Notes: generated from the sequence alone by a model not told the origin. Positions 33,785-44,140 are shown, numbered from the stretch's first letter. The stretch: 64,000 nt of DNA from Agrypnia vestita (GCA_016648135.1 JADDOH010004244.1:124001-188000); one strand, 5' to 3'. Made by a program: numbers and translations.

Positions 33785-34862
33785 AAACTCGCAGAAAGCG
33801 CTCCATGGGGTGAGACAAAGAGATGGATTGGCCTGCTTCTTATTCAACATAGCCTTAGAAAAAGTTATTCGTGACTCAGGAATTGAGATAAGAGCAACGC
33901 TGTTTGACAACTCTGTGCAACTATTATCTTACACTTCCGATGCTTTACGTAATGCCTTCATAAATCTTGAAAGTTCTGCCAAAAACATGGGTCTCGTAGT
34001 AAACCGCAGAAGACCAAATACATGGCCGTAGGATGCACCCAACAAATCCCAACTCTCTCGTGTGGAAGTCAAAATTTTGAAACGGTACCAAGATTTACAT
34101 ACCTAGGATCCCTGATAACAAGCAACAATAATACTACAGAGAAGATCCAGAAGCGCATAGTGAGCGCAGATCGCTCTTTTTTCTGCCTACAAAAGCAGAT
34201 AAAATCCAGACTGCCGTCCAGAAACACCAAGATATTAGTGTACAAAACGCTTATTAGGCCAGTGCTCACTTACGCAGCTGAGACGTGGGTTCTAACTGAG
34301 AGGAATGAGCGAGCACTGGATGTTTTTGAAAGGAAAATTTTGAGGCGTATCTTCGGACCAGTTCTAGAAAATGGACAAAGTCCATTGTTTTAAAAGAAAG
34401 TTTTTTTGGTACAAGACGTGTTGCCAAATTGCGGACAAGGATTTTAAAATAACGGACAAGGACTTAAAATCCTTGTCCGTGAGGCGTATCTTCGGACTAT
34501 GGCGCAGACGTTACAACAATGAGCTCTATATTCTATTTAAGGAGCCAAACGTCAAAAAATTTATAAAACTGGGAAGACTTCGGTGGCTGGGCCATCTGAA
34601 GAGAATGTCCGAGCATCAAGCACAATACATCAAACAAATATACACATCCCTGCTGAACTCAAGCCCAATAGGGCGAAGGAGCTTAGGAGGAGGGCCAAAA
34701 TTAAGATGGAGTGACAACGTCCTCAAAGACATCTCTGCCTTAGAGCTTCGGAACTGGAGAGAGCTGGCACTAGACCGAGATGAGTGGAGGAAGATTATTG
34801 AGGAGGCCAAGACCCACCAAGGGTTGTAGTGCCAAGAGTGATGATGATGAAACTCGCAGAAA
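33785..34862 (+). pseudogene. LINE family C, rearranged copy with 13-bp TSD
   Basis: The insertion is 33798-34849 between two copies of aaactcgcagaaa (33785-33797 and 34850-34862). It opens inside the RT palm: RQRDGLACFLFNIALEKVI, RDSGIEIRATLFDNSVQLL. The YADD block expected next is collapsed to SYTSDALRNAFINLE, a deletion that removes the catalytic aspartates. After a shift it continues FETVPRFTYLGSLITSNNN, VLTYAAETWVLTERNER and RRIFGPVLENG. It is then broken by a 139-bp rearrangement (34359-34497) before LWRRRYNNELYILFKEPN and the normal C-terminus, ending THQGL and a (GATGAT)n tail. Dead copy. Confidence 0.85.
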
Positions 34863-35137
34863 ATATCTGGCCATGATCAGTTTTTCTATGCCGATTGCTC
34901 TTGCTGGTTGGTAACGGATACTGGACGGTGTTTTTGAAATATTCTTAAATTGCTTTTATTTTGATCTGATTGATATTAAATATTGAAAAAAAATTTTACT
35001 ACTAAATTAAATTTTATAGTTTTTCTACCCAGAGTGAGTCTCTGGATAGAGAAACTATAAAATTTATGAGGATTGCTATATGGTACCTACCTATATTTTT
35101 GTCGAACAGGAAGATGAATAGAAACTAGATTTAAAAC

Positions 35138-35560
35138 GGTGCCACATTTAAAATAACTTTTCAGAGTATTCTAACTATATTGTAGCAAATAACCACTCAT
35201 TTAAGAATACAAATATACACATCCTGCATACACAGACACACAGTCTAAAACATAATAATTTATAAACAGTCGAAATTCGTAAAAACCTAAATACACAAAA
35301 TAATATCATCAACATTCAAATGAATTCCCACATCACCCTTTCTCTCAAGGTTCCTTCGCTCGAACCACCTGCATACTACATCTATTTCCATTGGACCCGC
35401 AAACCTTACACCAGACATTCACTCCCACACACTACAGTCTACACTCGCCGGAAGAAGAAAACTGAGGTTTCTGAAACATGTAGTGATGTAACATCTGGGA
35501 AAAACAAAATTGTGTTTTTATTCATTTTTAGAAATTATTGCACCTCAAGTACATGACCTT
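35138..35560 (+). mobile_element. Penelope-type terminal repeat with hammerhead-like motif H6
   Basis: The first 150 bp (tgccacatttaaaataactt and onward) recur at 38248-38395. Further on, 35449-35477 reads CGGAAGA, an AGAAAAC-TGA-GGTTTCT stem and GAAAC, then atgtagtgatgtaacatctg and ttgtgtttttattcatttt. The layout matches the other hammerhead-like ends (GAAACATGTAG...), with one core change. The small frame at 35320-35556 is non-coding terminal repeat. Confidence 0.5.
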
Positions 35561-36037
35561 TCCAAAATAACCGTTTTTTAGTTAAGAATATCATATTTTT
35601 GTCCATCATTTGTTTCTACTGCGTACCAAAAAATCGTCATTTGTGTGACAAGTACATAATACTTTTAATAACTTTTTTTAATGAAAAGTAATACCCTTTT
35701 CTTTAAATTAAGTGTAAGAATTTAAATGAGATTGTATTGTTATAAGAAATAGGAAAACAAATATATCGTGTTGATTTGCAAAAGGGTCATTATTAATTTT
35801 TACATTTGATTGCTTACTATTATTGCGAGAAAAAAAATTTAAGCTGTATTTTCTCACAATGCCTATTTTGGAAAAGCACATTTTTTTTCAAGACAAACAT
35901 GTCCTATCAATATTATATTTGATCACTTATGATTTATCAAATTAAGATAACGTACGCAAGTGTCGAAGAGACGAAACTATTTATATGGGAAACGTGAATG
36001 GAAGTCTCTATGTGAGCTAGCTTAAATGATCACTTTA

Positions 36038-36800
36038 AGCTACAGATACACATGCTTATTTAGTGGCACGTGAGCATGCGTAGTATCGACCTTCTTTAGG
36101 CCTTGCTTATTAGTGGCATGTGTGTACGCATATTGCTAGTAATGAGCATGCCACTTTGTGGCATGCTCAAAAATCAACCGCCGGTTGATTTATAAGCATG
36201 CCTCTGTCATTCACCATAGAGAAGGGGTATCTTTGGAGCATGTGTGAACAGACTTGCTTATTATGAGCATGCTTATGTCATTCGCGGGCTTCGCGGCTAG
36301 TATTATCAATGCGATCTTCTCAGTCCGCGACAGATGAAACAAATATGGCGCGTTGGGGAGATGATAAAACATTACTTTTCGTGACTTATTATAGGAATCA
36401 CGAATGTCTGTGGAATACTCGGTCACCGTTATGTAAAAATAATATAGTGAGAAATAATGTTTACGAAACTTTATTAATAGGCATGAATGATTCAAATCTT
36501 ACAATAAAAATTATAAAAACTAAAATCAAAAATGTGCGGATGGAAACTCGGGAACTTTTTTGATTTATTGGTTCACAATTTATTGGTTTGCAAAGTTTCC
36601 ATTTTGAACAAGAGCGTCTCTATTGTATGACAAGAGCATGCCACTAATAAGCATGTGTGTTTGATTGTTAGCTTTGGGCGTGCTTATTTATGAGCATGCC
36701 ACTAATAAGCATGCCAGTAATGAGCAAGTCTGTACAGTTGTTAGGGCATGCTTATTAGTGGCATGCTCATTAGCATGCCACTAAATAAGCATGTGTACCT
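36038..36800. mobile_element. Harbinger-like element, copy 2 (763 bp, TTA TSD)
   Basis: It starts AGCTACAGATACACATGC and ends GCATGTGTACCT, flanked by TTA (36035-36037 and 36801-36803). It matches copy 1 almost base for base, including the GCATGC-rich subterminal zones and the interior ORF. The main differences are a short deletion near 36570 (loss of about 20 bp) and one at the right end. Confidence 0.75.
36309..36563 (+). CDS. Small MADF/Myb-like protein in Harbinger-like element, copy 2
   Basis: 84 residues. The first 69 residues match the ORF at 21417-21626, and then it runs on with KTKIKNVRMETRELF because a stop codon there is changed here. WGDDKTLLFVTYYRNHECLW is the MADF-like core. 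Conservation of the frame between two copies 15 kb apart may simply reflect recent duplication; the substitution pattern would be needed to show selection. It is a possible DNA-binding remnant that could recognise the GCATGC-rich ends (speculative). Confidence 0.5.
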   Translation: MRSSQSATDETNMARWGDDKTLLFVTYYRNHECLWNTRSPLCKNNIVRNNVYETLLIGMNDSNLTIKIIKTKIKNVRMETRELF

Positions 36801-36917
36801 TTACGCAATGCAACGTTCATCAATTCCATCGTAAGGACATCCAGACATTATCAAACTTTTGAATGTTGTATATATATATTCTAAATCAGTATCTTTCAAA
36901 TATATTTAGGGATTATA

Positions 36918-38202
36918 TTAGGTCCTTACATATGAAATTGGCGTTTAGTATGGGAGGAACATAAAGCCGATTTTTTTTTATTATAATATATTTATTTAAT
37001 CAAAGTATGTACCCTTGCTATCTATGCACTTTTGCCATCTCATAGGTAGTTCATCGATCCCTTTACTAAAAAAACCATTCGGACGGGAATCAATAAAATC
37101 TTTGAAGGCGGTTTGGACTGCCCCATCGGAGTTGAATTTTTTCCTTTGCAAGAAGTTATCCAAATTTCGAAAAAAATGGTAATCTGTTGGGGCAAGTTCC
37201 GGAGAGTACGGTGGATGTCTTAGACATTCCAATTGAAGCTCCTCTAATTTGGTAGCCGTCTGTTGTGCAGTGTGTGGTCTAGCGTTATCATGAAGCAGCA
37301 GTGGCCTAGAGCGATTAACCAGCCTCGGTTGTTTAGCAGCTAGCTTTTCCATCATGGTTTGCAGTTGCTGACAATAGACATCTGCCGTAATCGTCTGGCC
37401 AGATTTAAGAAAGCTGTAGTGAACGACACCAGCACTAGTCCACCAAACGCTCACAAGTAACTTTTTTGGAGTCAATTTTCGCTTGGGGCATGGTTTGGCT
37501 GGTTCGGCAGGGTTCAGCCATTGCGATGAGCGCTTCCGATTATCGTACAGGATCCACTTTTATCACAGATAATAATTCGATTTAAAATCCCTTTATTATT
37601 GTGCCGGTTGAGTAATGCAACGCAGCAGTCAACGCGCGTTTGTTGATTTGCTTCACTCAATTCGTGAGGTACCCACCTTTAAAGCTTTTTCACCTTACCA
37701 ATTTGCTTCAAGTGGATTAAAACAGTTTTATCACTAACACCGCAGCCTGCAGCTAACTCGGATGTGGTTTGTGATGGATCCGCTTCCACAATAGCCTTCA
37801 ATTCTTCATTATCAACTTTGGTCTCCGGCCGTCCACGGGGCTTGTTCTGCAGGTCGAAATTTCCAGAACGAAAACGTTGGAACCAAAAACGCACTGTGTT
37901 TTCTTTTGCGGCACCGTCGCCATACACATCATTAATCCTTCGAGCCGTTTCTGCAGCACTGGTGCCACGGTGGAACTCGTACTCGTAAATAACGCGATAT
38001 TTCAAGTTTTTCATTTTGTAAACTGATTGACGCAAAGAAAAAAACAATTGAGGAAAAAACAAATGAATTATAATTTTCAAAACACAAATACATGAGTAAA
38101 TAGCTGTATAAATTTGGATTTGGAATTCCTAATCAAAGAGAAGATATTTGAGATCAAATTTGCCAGTACGGCAAAACGCCAATTTCATATGTAAGGACCT
38201 AA
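36918..38202. mobile_element. Mariner element, full length, 29-bp perfect TIRs
   Basis: The ends TTAGGTCCTTACATATGAAA and onward (36918-36946, and inverted 38174-38202) are identical over 29 bp and flanked by TA (36916-36917 and 38203-38204). Length 1285 bp is normal for mariner. It contains one transposase pseudogene on the minus strand. Perfect ends with only two disabling changes in the gene point to a fairly young copy. Confidence 0.92.
36996..38014 (-). pseudogene. Mariner transposase pseudogene
   Basis: From ATG at 38014-38012: MKNLKYRVIYEYEFHRGTSA, then AAETARRINDVYG, a paired helix-turn-helix DNA-binding region including VRFWFQRFRSGNFDLQNKPR and TSELAAGCGVSDKTV. KVKKL is followed by an in-frame TAA where a charged residue is expected, then RWVPHELSEANQQ. 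One base is lost in CDEKW (now ..ICDK / WILYDN), shifting the frame. The rest is WWTSAGVVHYSFL, LLHDNARPHTA and HPPYSPELAPTDYHFF, giving the D, D and D34D catalytic aspartates. The WVPHEL motif is present. About 339 codons, full family length. It resembles the cecropia-type subfamily (inference). Inactive as it stands. Confidence 0.92.
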
Positions 38203-38247
38203 TATAAGAGACATCTACGGTCCTTCTAAATTTAATGAATATAAAAG

Positions 38248-38395
38248 GTGCCACATTTAAAATAACTTTTCAGAGTATTCTAACTATATTGTAGAAAATA
38301 ATCACTCATTCAAGAATACAAATATACACATCCTACATACACAGACTTACAGTCTAAATCATAATAATTTAGAAACAATTGAAATTCGTTATGTT
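38248..38395 (+). repeat. Fragment of the 35138 terminal repeat
   Basis: Direct repeat of 35138-35290 with about 90 percent identity by eye (tgccacatttaaaataactt ... aaattcg). It stops before the hammerhead-like part. It lies just right of the mariner insertion. Confidence 0.75.
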
Positions 38396-39267
38396 TTTCG
38401 TTAACATATGCTTTTAATTAAATGGTTTCGTTTACAAAGCAAAGCATAGATACATAGATTTTTTAGCTGGTAATGATACCTCTATATTTTTTAAATGGCA
38501 ATATGATTTATTTATGACATACTCATGACTTAGTTTTGACAGATGTTATTTGTTAATTTGTCGTGTAGTATAAAAATATATTGTATGAGAATATTTATAT
38601 ATTAATTACGCTAACCAATGTCGCCTGTCTCCGGATAATTTCTGTTGCCAGTTAAACAAAAACAAATGGCGAAATCGTATAAAGTAGCGAGAAGTATGGA
38701 TTGTTTTATATTTAATGTGTAGAAATATTATAAACGTAAAATAAAAATGGTCACTTATAAAAATAATGAATTAAATATTTGTACACGTTTATTAATTTTT
38801 GATATACATATTTGTGTTTCAAAATTGTTTGTAAATTTCGCCATATATTTTTTTGGTTATGTAAACCCAGCCTAACCTAGTTGTCACGGCTATCGGTTAT
38901 GCCGTTCATTGCCATTTTGGAGCGATGACAGCTATTTACGTTTTCTCTTTAAACTATTTATCGCTTTAAAAATCTACTTTCAGTTAGAAAAATGTTATAT
39001 CATAGTGAATGAAATGAATCAAGACGCGGATTTTAGATTACGGAGCAATACATAATTATGTATGATATTTAACTATCATACTCATGTCTTTCAGGTTAGA
39101 ATTTCGTGTTTCGGAAGTGACAATTTATATTTTTCAGAACATTAATAATATGAGGACATACAGAACAACGTTAAATTTAGTGCAAGAATATCCCGATAAA
39201 TACGAAAAAAAATTGTTCAGAATTTGGAATGGAACACGTTTGTCAATATGATGGCAAAGAATGGCAG

Positions 39268-39338
39268 AGAGTGCCTTTGAGTATTCGCGAAAACGGCGCT
39301 ATATAAGTTATCCAAATATTATTATTATTATTGTCTTA
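39268..39338 (+). repeat. CR1/L2-group LINE 3' end only
   Basis: The text gagtattcgcgaaaac ggcgctatataagttatc followed by (ATT)n matches the 3' end of the LINE at 27515-27935. It is only the last 70 bp, an extreme 5' truncation. Confidence 0.7.
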
Positions 39339-39376
39339 ATTATATCTAAACTACCCGTAATAAAAAGTGGAAATTT

Positions 39377-39838
39377 GCCAGATACAATTGGCCGCGAAGC
39401 GGCTGACGTAGGCATAGGTAAACAATTGTGTTTGCTGCACAGCAAACACAATTGGCCGCGCAGCGGTCATCGCTGGCCGCGGAGCGGCTATTATTGGCCG
39501 CGAAGCGCCCACAATAGCAAAAATGGAAATTTTCCAGATATAATTGGCCGCGAAGCGGCTGACTTAGGCATAGGTAAACAATTGTGTTTGCTGCACCGAA
39601 AACACAATTGGCCGCGCAGTGGCCATCGCTGCCCGCGGAGAGATCGTCATTGGCCGCGAAGCGGCCACAATAGCAAAAATGGAAAGCTGCAGATACAATT
39701 GGCCGCGAAGCGGCTGACGTAGGCATAGGTAAACAATTATGTTTGCTGCACAGCAAACACAATTGGCCGCGCAGCGGCCATCGCTGGCGGTGGAGTGGCC
39801 ATCACTGGCCGCGAAGCGGCCACAATAGCCACCCGCAG
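39377..39838. repeat. Palindrome-rich minisatellite, 156-bp unit x 3
   Basis: Three units start near 39377, 39533 and 39688 (periods of 156 and 155 bp). Each holds attggccgcgaagcggc, then acgtaggcataggtaaacaa, then the hairpin tgtttgctgcacagcaaaca and two or three further ggccgcgNagcggcc palindromes. Because the period is near a multiple of three and CG-rich, long frames are open on both strands. These repeat-encoded frames are not genes. A LINE 3' end abuts on the left. Confidence 0.85.
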
Positions 39839-39899
39839 GCTCTAGTTCAATTTTATTTCCTTTCATTCAGTCGGAGCGAAACGTACGTCTGTCGATATA

Positions 39900-41090
39900 C
39901 CTATAACGATATATGTATATAGCGACCATCCCTGGATTGCCGAAGTAATTTTGATTGGATTATTTGTTCAATGCGTTTTTATTCAGCCGAATTGAATGGT
40001 TCGATTTACGAATTTTAGTACATTGACGAGTTAATGAGTAGATAATAAAATGTTTGGTACTATACCACATTTAACTTATGTACCTACGTATAAACTTAAC
40101 AAAAAAAATAATTTTTGATTTGCTTAAACAAAATACAAACAGGGTAGTGAGTATCTATGGTCATCAAAGCCTGATATAGATTTAAATCTAATTATTTATT
40201 TACATTATATCTACTGTTCCCGTTCGGGCAAAAGCAAACTTCAGAGGTGATAGTTTATTTTCTTTTAATTGAGTTAATTTTATATTAACTTTAAATTTTT
40301 TCAAAGCGTGATTTCTCCTTTAGAGACGTCTACGTGACATATTATTCAGGAAAACCCCTCCTGCCTTCAGGATAACAACAACCACGCAAACCAGAATTTT
40401 CTATTTTCCTCTTTTGATCAAAGAAATACGAAATTTCATTTTTTGTACTTAATGAATCAAGAATATTATAGTCCAGCGTTTTATGGATTTAAAGTCAGGA
40501 ATATTAGTAGTATGATAAATGAAAACATTAAATTTGTTCAATAACAGCAAAATAACTTTGTGGTAACATTATTCATATTAATTATAATGAATTGTATGAA
40601 CGTGTTTTGGAGTTAAGCATTCATCAGCATCAGCATTCAACGTATACTTAAAATTCAACATTAACAAAAACAAAAAAAATGTAGGTGTACGGGAGTTGAA
40701 TAACAAATTAAGAACTAATGCGAAAACAAATTTAAAAAATCATTTTTTGCGTAAAGCATTTGGTTATTTATTATATTTAATTTGCTATTTTATAATTTAT
40801 CTCAATATAATTTATCTGAAATGAAAAAAATTTATTGTAAAAACTCTTAAATGATTAGATGGAAAGTGAAATCATATATTAGCCCACGCAACATAATGCG
40901 TGGAACTAAATAATAAAGATAAATAAATAAATGAATAAATAAAATTGTTATTCTATGTTATTCATATCAAAATAATGAATTATTTAAGATAATTAGAATA
41001 TTCAGAATAGTTATTGCTATTAAAACATCGTAAGTATTTTAAAATAATATTATTTAAAATTTTGTACTACGCACATAAATATTTGGGTTA
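39900..41090. other. AT-rich DNA, nothing recognised
   Basis: No supported gene or repeat. The (AAAT)n-rich stretch around 40910-40945 could be an old retroposon tail. Confidence 0.35.
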
Positions 41091-41097
41091 TTTATTA

Positions 41098-41315
41098 ATA
41101 ATACTCCATCCTTCAGCTCGTCATGAAGGGGAAGATTGAGGGTCGCAGAGGGGTCGGAAGGAGGCGGCATTCCTGGCTTCGAAACATCTGAGAGTGGACC
41201 GGGATAAAAAGCGTGGAAGAGCTGTTCCGCCCTGCCCTGGACAGGGAAACTCTCTCCCAGATGATCGCCGACGTTGGGGGGACCCGACAGGGCACATGAA
41301 GAAGAAGAAGAATTT
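41098..41315 (+). pseudogene. LINE family A, 3' fragment
   Basis: The frame reads MKGKIEGRRGVGRRRHSWLR, then NI, a stop, EWTGIKSVEELFRPALDRE and TLSQMIADVGGTRQG. This is the same C-terminus as in 6289-6875, ending in (GAA)n at 41297-41312. Only the last 200 bp are present. Confidence 0.75.
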
Positions 41316-41789
41316 GTTACTATTCGAGAGGACCTTCTCATCATCGGGTATAGTTAATGCAGTAGTTCTTAAACTTTTCGAAGTCATGGTGCACTTTTGG
41401 GAAACACTTTGTTCACGGTGCAACGGGGGAGTAGGGGAAGCAATTCGAACACTTGGGCATGCATGTGGTTAACTAATGCATCAGTTAAGAACCACTGAGT
41501 TAATGAGTAACTGATAAATCATTAAATTATGTTAAGTACTCCTTAATTCTAATATCAAAATTTCTTAACTCAAAGTTTTACTATGTTAAAAATATTGCCA
41601 TCAATACAAAATAATTTATGAATTTCCGATTTTATTAAAAGAACCTTATTTTCGTTATTAACTATATGATTACTTAATTAAATATTAATATAGAAGGTTG
41701 TTTGTATATAATTCAGGATCTTTTAAATATTGAAATTGAAACATGATTATTTAGTATGTACTTTGAGTATTGAAGCACTATTTTTTTAT

Positions 41790-41900
41790 TTATTTATCTT
41801 CATCTTGTTACATGACAGGAGATGGAGCCGCTCATCTCACTAGGGAGAACCTGTGCCGAGATGAGCAGCTGAACAATATAGTTAGAACAAAAAATAATAA
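41790..41900. repeat. Retroposon-like 3' region, related to 51160-51265
   Basis: Both places have (TTTA)n followed by a block with tctcactagNgagNNcNNtgt and gagatgag / gagacagg. The relation is loose and the family is not identified. Confidence 0.25.
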
Positions 41901-42194
41901 AGATATACAACAAAATACTATATAACTATAAAATTAATTAATTAATTAATTGAGTATATAAATATAAAATGTGGATAATAAGAACAGAATATACTGTAAA
42001 ATACAAAAGCAATAGTGAAAGTAGAGTAATATATATAAAAATCATATGCATGGATAGTAACAAAATGTATATATAATAGCACAGTTAAAAGTATATTTAG
42101 GTATGTACCTATATAAGAGAATTAAATGAATGTTTGTGTATATTATTAAATAGTGATAAGAAATAAAGTTTAATGAGCAATAAATTATGACCTT

Positions 42195-42566
42195 ATTATG
42201 ATATCTTCTTCTTCTTTTGTTAGATCCTTGATCTGTATTGACAGGTCAGTCCTGGTTTTGGGACGAGAACGTCCAGCCCTGTCTCCATCTCTTTGGTGGT
42301 CTCCCTGGCGGTCGGCGCCCTTCTGGAATCCCGCGTATCACGGCTTTGGGAAGTCTAGTCTGGTCCATTCTCTCGACATGGTCCCTACAGGAATGCCTTC
42401 TCTGCCTGCTCTATCTGACAATGTCTTGTACGTCGCAGGTTCTGGGTTTTACGCATTGGGTACTCTGTCTCTGCGGGTCATGCCCGCAATGGCTCTTAAG
42501 GTCTTCATCTCGGTAGTTCTGAGAAGGTGTTTAGTTCTCACCGTGTCCGCTCTTACTTCGATATCG
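42195..42566 (-). pseudogene. LINE C-terminus on minus strand
   Basis: The minus strand encodes VRTKHLLRTTEMKTLRAIAG, MTRRDRVPNA, and, after shifts, HVERMDQTRLPKAVIRGIPE, GRRPPGRPPKRW and WTFSSQNQD. These are the thumb/C-terminal motifs of an endonuclease-RT. It ends in (GAA)n, seen as ttcttcttctt at 42206. The 156-codon plus-strand frame over the same bases is its shadow. Confidence 0.7.
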
Positions 42567-42569
42567 TAC

Positions 42570-42860
42570 TGTTATGTTCCAGCATTTGATAAGAGTATTA
42601 TCATCCCTCGGGGTTGCAAAGTGCACGCACCATGCACCCGGAGAACTTATCTATACTGGCGTACGTGACGAAACGCAACGCTTTGTATCAGTATAAAGGT
42701 TCACTCTCCTAATCTATATAAGGGCATGTCAGTCGTTTCAGCCCTGTCAATCTAATTTTAGTCGTATTACATCTCACACGTGTTTGTTACTGTATTATTT
42801 TCAATAAATAGTTCAAACTTTTCCAAGTGTTTCCTTGTGAAATTGAAGCATTGAGAAGAA
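42570..42860 (+). promoter_or_regulatory. Possible solo LTR
   Basis: Starting tgttatgttccagcattt, this stretch has a TATA-like tctatataaggg at 42713-42724, an initiator-like tgtcagtcg about 10 bp later and a poly(A)-like tcaataaatag near 42802. The order and spacing resemble an LTR. The right boundary and a target duplication could not be fixed, so this stays tentative. Confidence 0.35.
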
Positions 42861-42904
42861 GAAGAAAACCGTCCTGAAATCGCTCCCAGCTGTCTACAAA
42901 ACAA

Positions 42905-43300
42905 TTTGTTCCACTTTAGGGTGTAGCAGTACGTCGTGATAGATTTTATGTATGTTTTACATATTATTATAATATGTGTTAGTTTTTTACCGTTCTAGGA
43001 TAGAGACATGAAGACGGCATGAGAAGAAAAATATGCGGTATTTTTTTATCTACCACCAAAAGAAATAGAAAAAGCGGTCCTTCTCACACAGAAAAAATAT
43101 AAAAGCAGGTTTCAGTAAAATGTTACATATTATGTCGTCAAACACCCTGTAGATTTCCCTAGATATAGGTCACATGGCAGATACTCATACCCCGGCTTTT
43201 GATATTAGTCACTGTCTAGTAGGACACAAGTAATTAAAATTCTATGGTTTTGACAAATATTTTAATATAATAACAATATTTTTATATGTAAGTATGTTCT
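42905..43300. other. AT-rich DNA, nothing recognised
   Basis: No gene or repeat boundary seen. Confidence 0.3.
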
Positions 43301-43490
43301 AAGATAATTTAATGATGTGTGCATGTTCTTACGATGGAATTGGTGAACGTTGCATTGTGTAGAGTGATCACTTAAGCCAGCTAATATAGGTTTTAAGCTC
43401 TACGCCATCGTATGAAAATCCTTCCACACGCGTTTCTCATATTCATAACTTCGTCTCTGTGAGAGTTCTATAATTTGTCTTAATTAATAA
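43300..43490 (+). repeat. Family E repeat, well-preserved copy
   Basis: It reads acgatggaattggtgaacgt, tgcattgtgtagagtgatca, cttaagccagctaatatagg and ttcgtctctgtgagag. Together with 50680-50870 it provides the clearest view of the family's single-arm form, and it is the reference used here for the nested copy at 35945-36850. Confidence 0.65.
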
Positions 43491-43703
43491 GTGTTGTATT
43501 TACTTGTTTGCTTTATTGTGTCTTCGAATATTATGTTCGTTGCTGGCGCGTAGACAGTTAAAAAAAATTATTGTCTATCAACACTTATTATAAAATTGTA
43601 TGTATTATTATATTTTTTATATCCTAGTGTCCGTGATTCTTTGGTTAAAAATTGCAGCTCTCAAGGGAACGCTACAGTAAAACGCAATATTTATTTATAT
43701 ATA

Positions 43704-43980
43704 TATATTTAATACGAAATAAATAAATGAAATAAAGAGAAATACACAAATATCAAATAATAAAACTGAAAAATTAAATGCTGGAACCTGGATTCGAACC
43801 ACGGACCTCTGTGTTTCGCGCACAGCGTGTTACCAATTTCACTATCCCAGCGACTTAACAAGTCGTCAATATTTGATAGTTATATGTTTCTCTTTGAATT
43901 ATTAATTCACTTATTTATATTATTCCATTTTTATTCGGGAAGTATTATTTCGGGAAGTATTTATTTCGTATTAAATATTA
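43704..43980. mobile_element. Foldback F1 with tRNA-like core
   Basis: The outer arms atatttaatacgaaataaat (from 43705) and atttatttcgtattaaatat (to about 43978) are perfect mirrors. A weaker inverted match continues inward (aaagagaaat...atcaaata versus tatttgatag...tttctcttt). Between the arms sits a minus-strand tRNA-like sequence at 43780-43851. No ORF. Confidence 0.6.
43780..43851 (-). tRNA. tRNA-like pseudogene in F1
   Basis: The minus strand folds as a cloverleaf. Acceptor GCTGGGA/TTCCAGC pairs over 7 (one G-U). D arm is GTG...CAC with a TTGG loop. Anticodon stem CTGTG/CACAG is perfect. T arm CGTGG-TTCGAAT-CCAGG has one mismatch, and box B (GGTTCGAATCC) is intact. The anticodon loop is CGCGAAA with G in place of the invariant U33, so decoding is doubtful. 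It is more likely a tRNA-derived pseudogene or SINE head than a working gene. Confidence 0.45.
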
Positions 43981-44021
43981 CGGGACTCGTTTCCTTAAAT
44001 AAATGAAAAATATGTTTAATA

Positions 44022-44023
<2 letters not shown>

Positions 44024-44070
<47 letters not shown>

Positions 44071-44140
44071 ATATATATATCTCTCTCTATATATATCTAT
44101 ATATTCTATATATATATCTTCCTATATATCTATAATATCT
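44024..44140. repeat. (TA)n microsatellite
   Basis: A long TA tract with short CT-rich interruptions. Peptides of alternating Ile and Tyr from this stretch are artefacts. Confidence 0.95.

Larger units (their letters stand above)
35945..36850 (-). repeat. Family E repeat split by a Harbinger-like element
   Basis: The left half (agagacgaaact ... gctagcttaaatgatcact, to 36037) and the right half (cgcaatgcaacgttcatc ... atcgtaaggacatcc, from 36804) join into one continuous family E sequence when 36038-36800 plus one TTA is removed. The joined text aligns with the reverse complement of 43300-43490, so the host repeat is older than the Harbinger insertion. Confidence 0.75.

Noticed and set aside
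39261..39866. Long frames on both strands over the GC-palindrome repeats
   Set aside because: They exist because the unit length is close to a multiple of three and the palindromes avoid stops. The peptides are simple repeats and change frame at the 155-bp unit.
42198..42668. 156-codon plus-strand frame
   Set aside because: It is the antisense shadow of a minus-strand LINE C-terminus with recognisable RT motifs.
43780..43851. Functional tRNA gene
   Set aside because: The fold is good but U33 is replaced, and the sequence lies in the centre of a foldback. More likely a pseudogene or SINE head.
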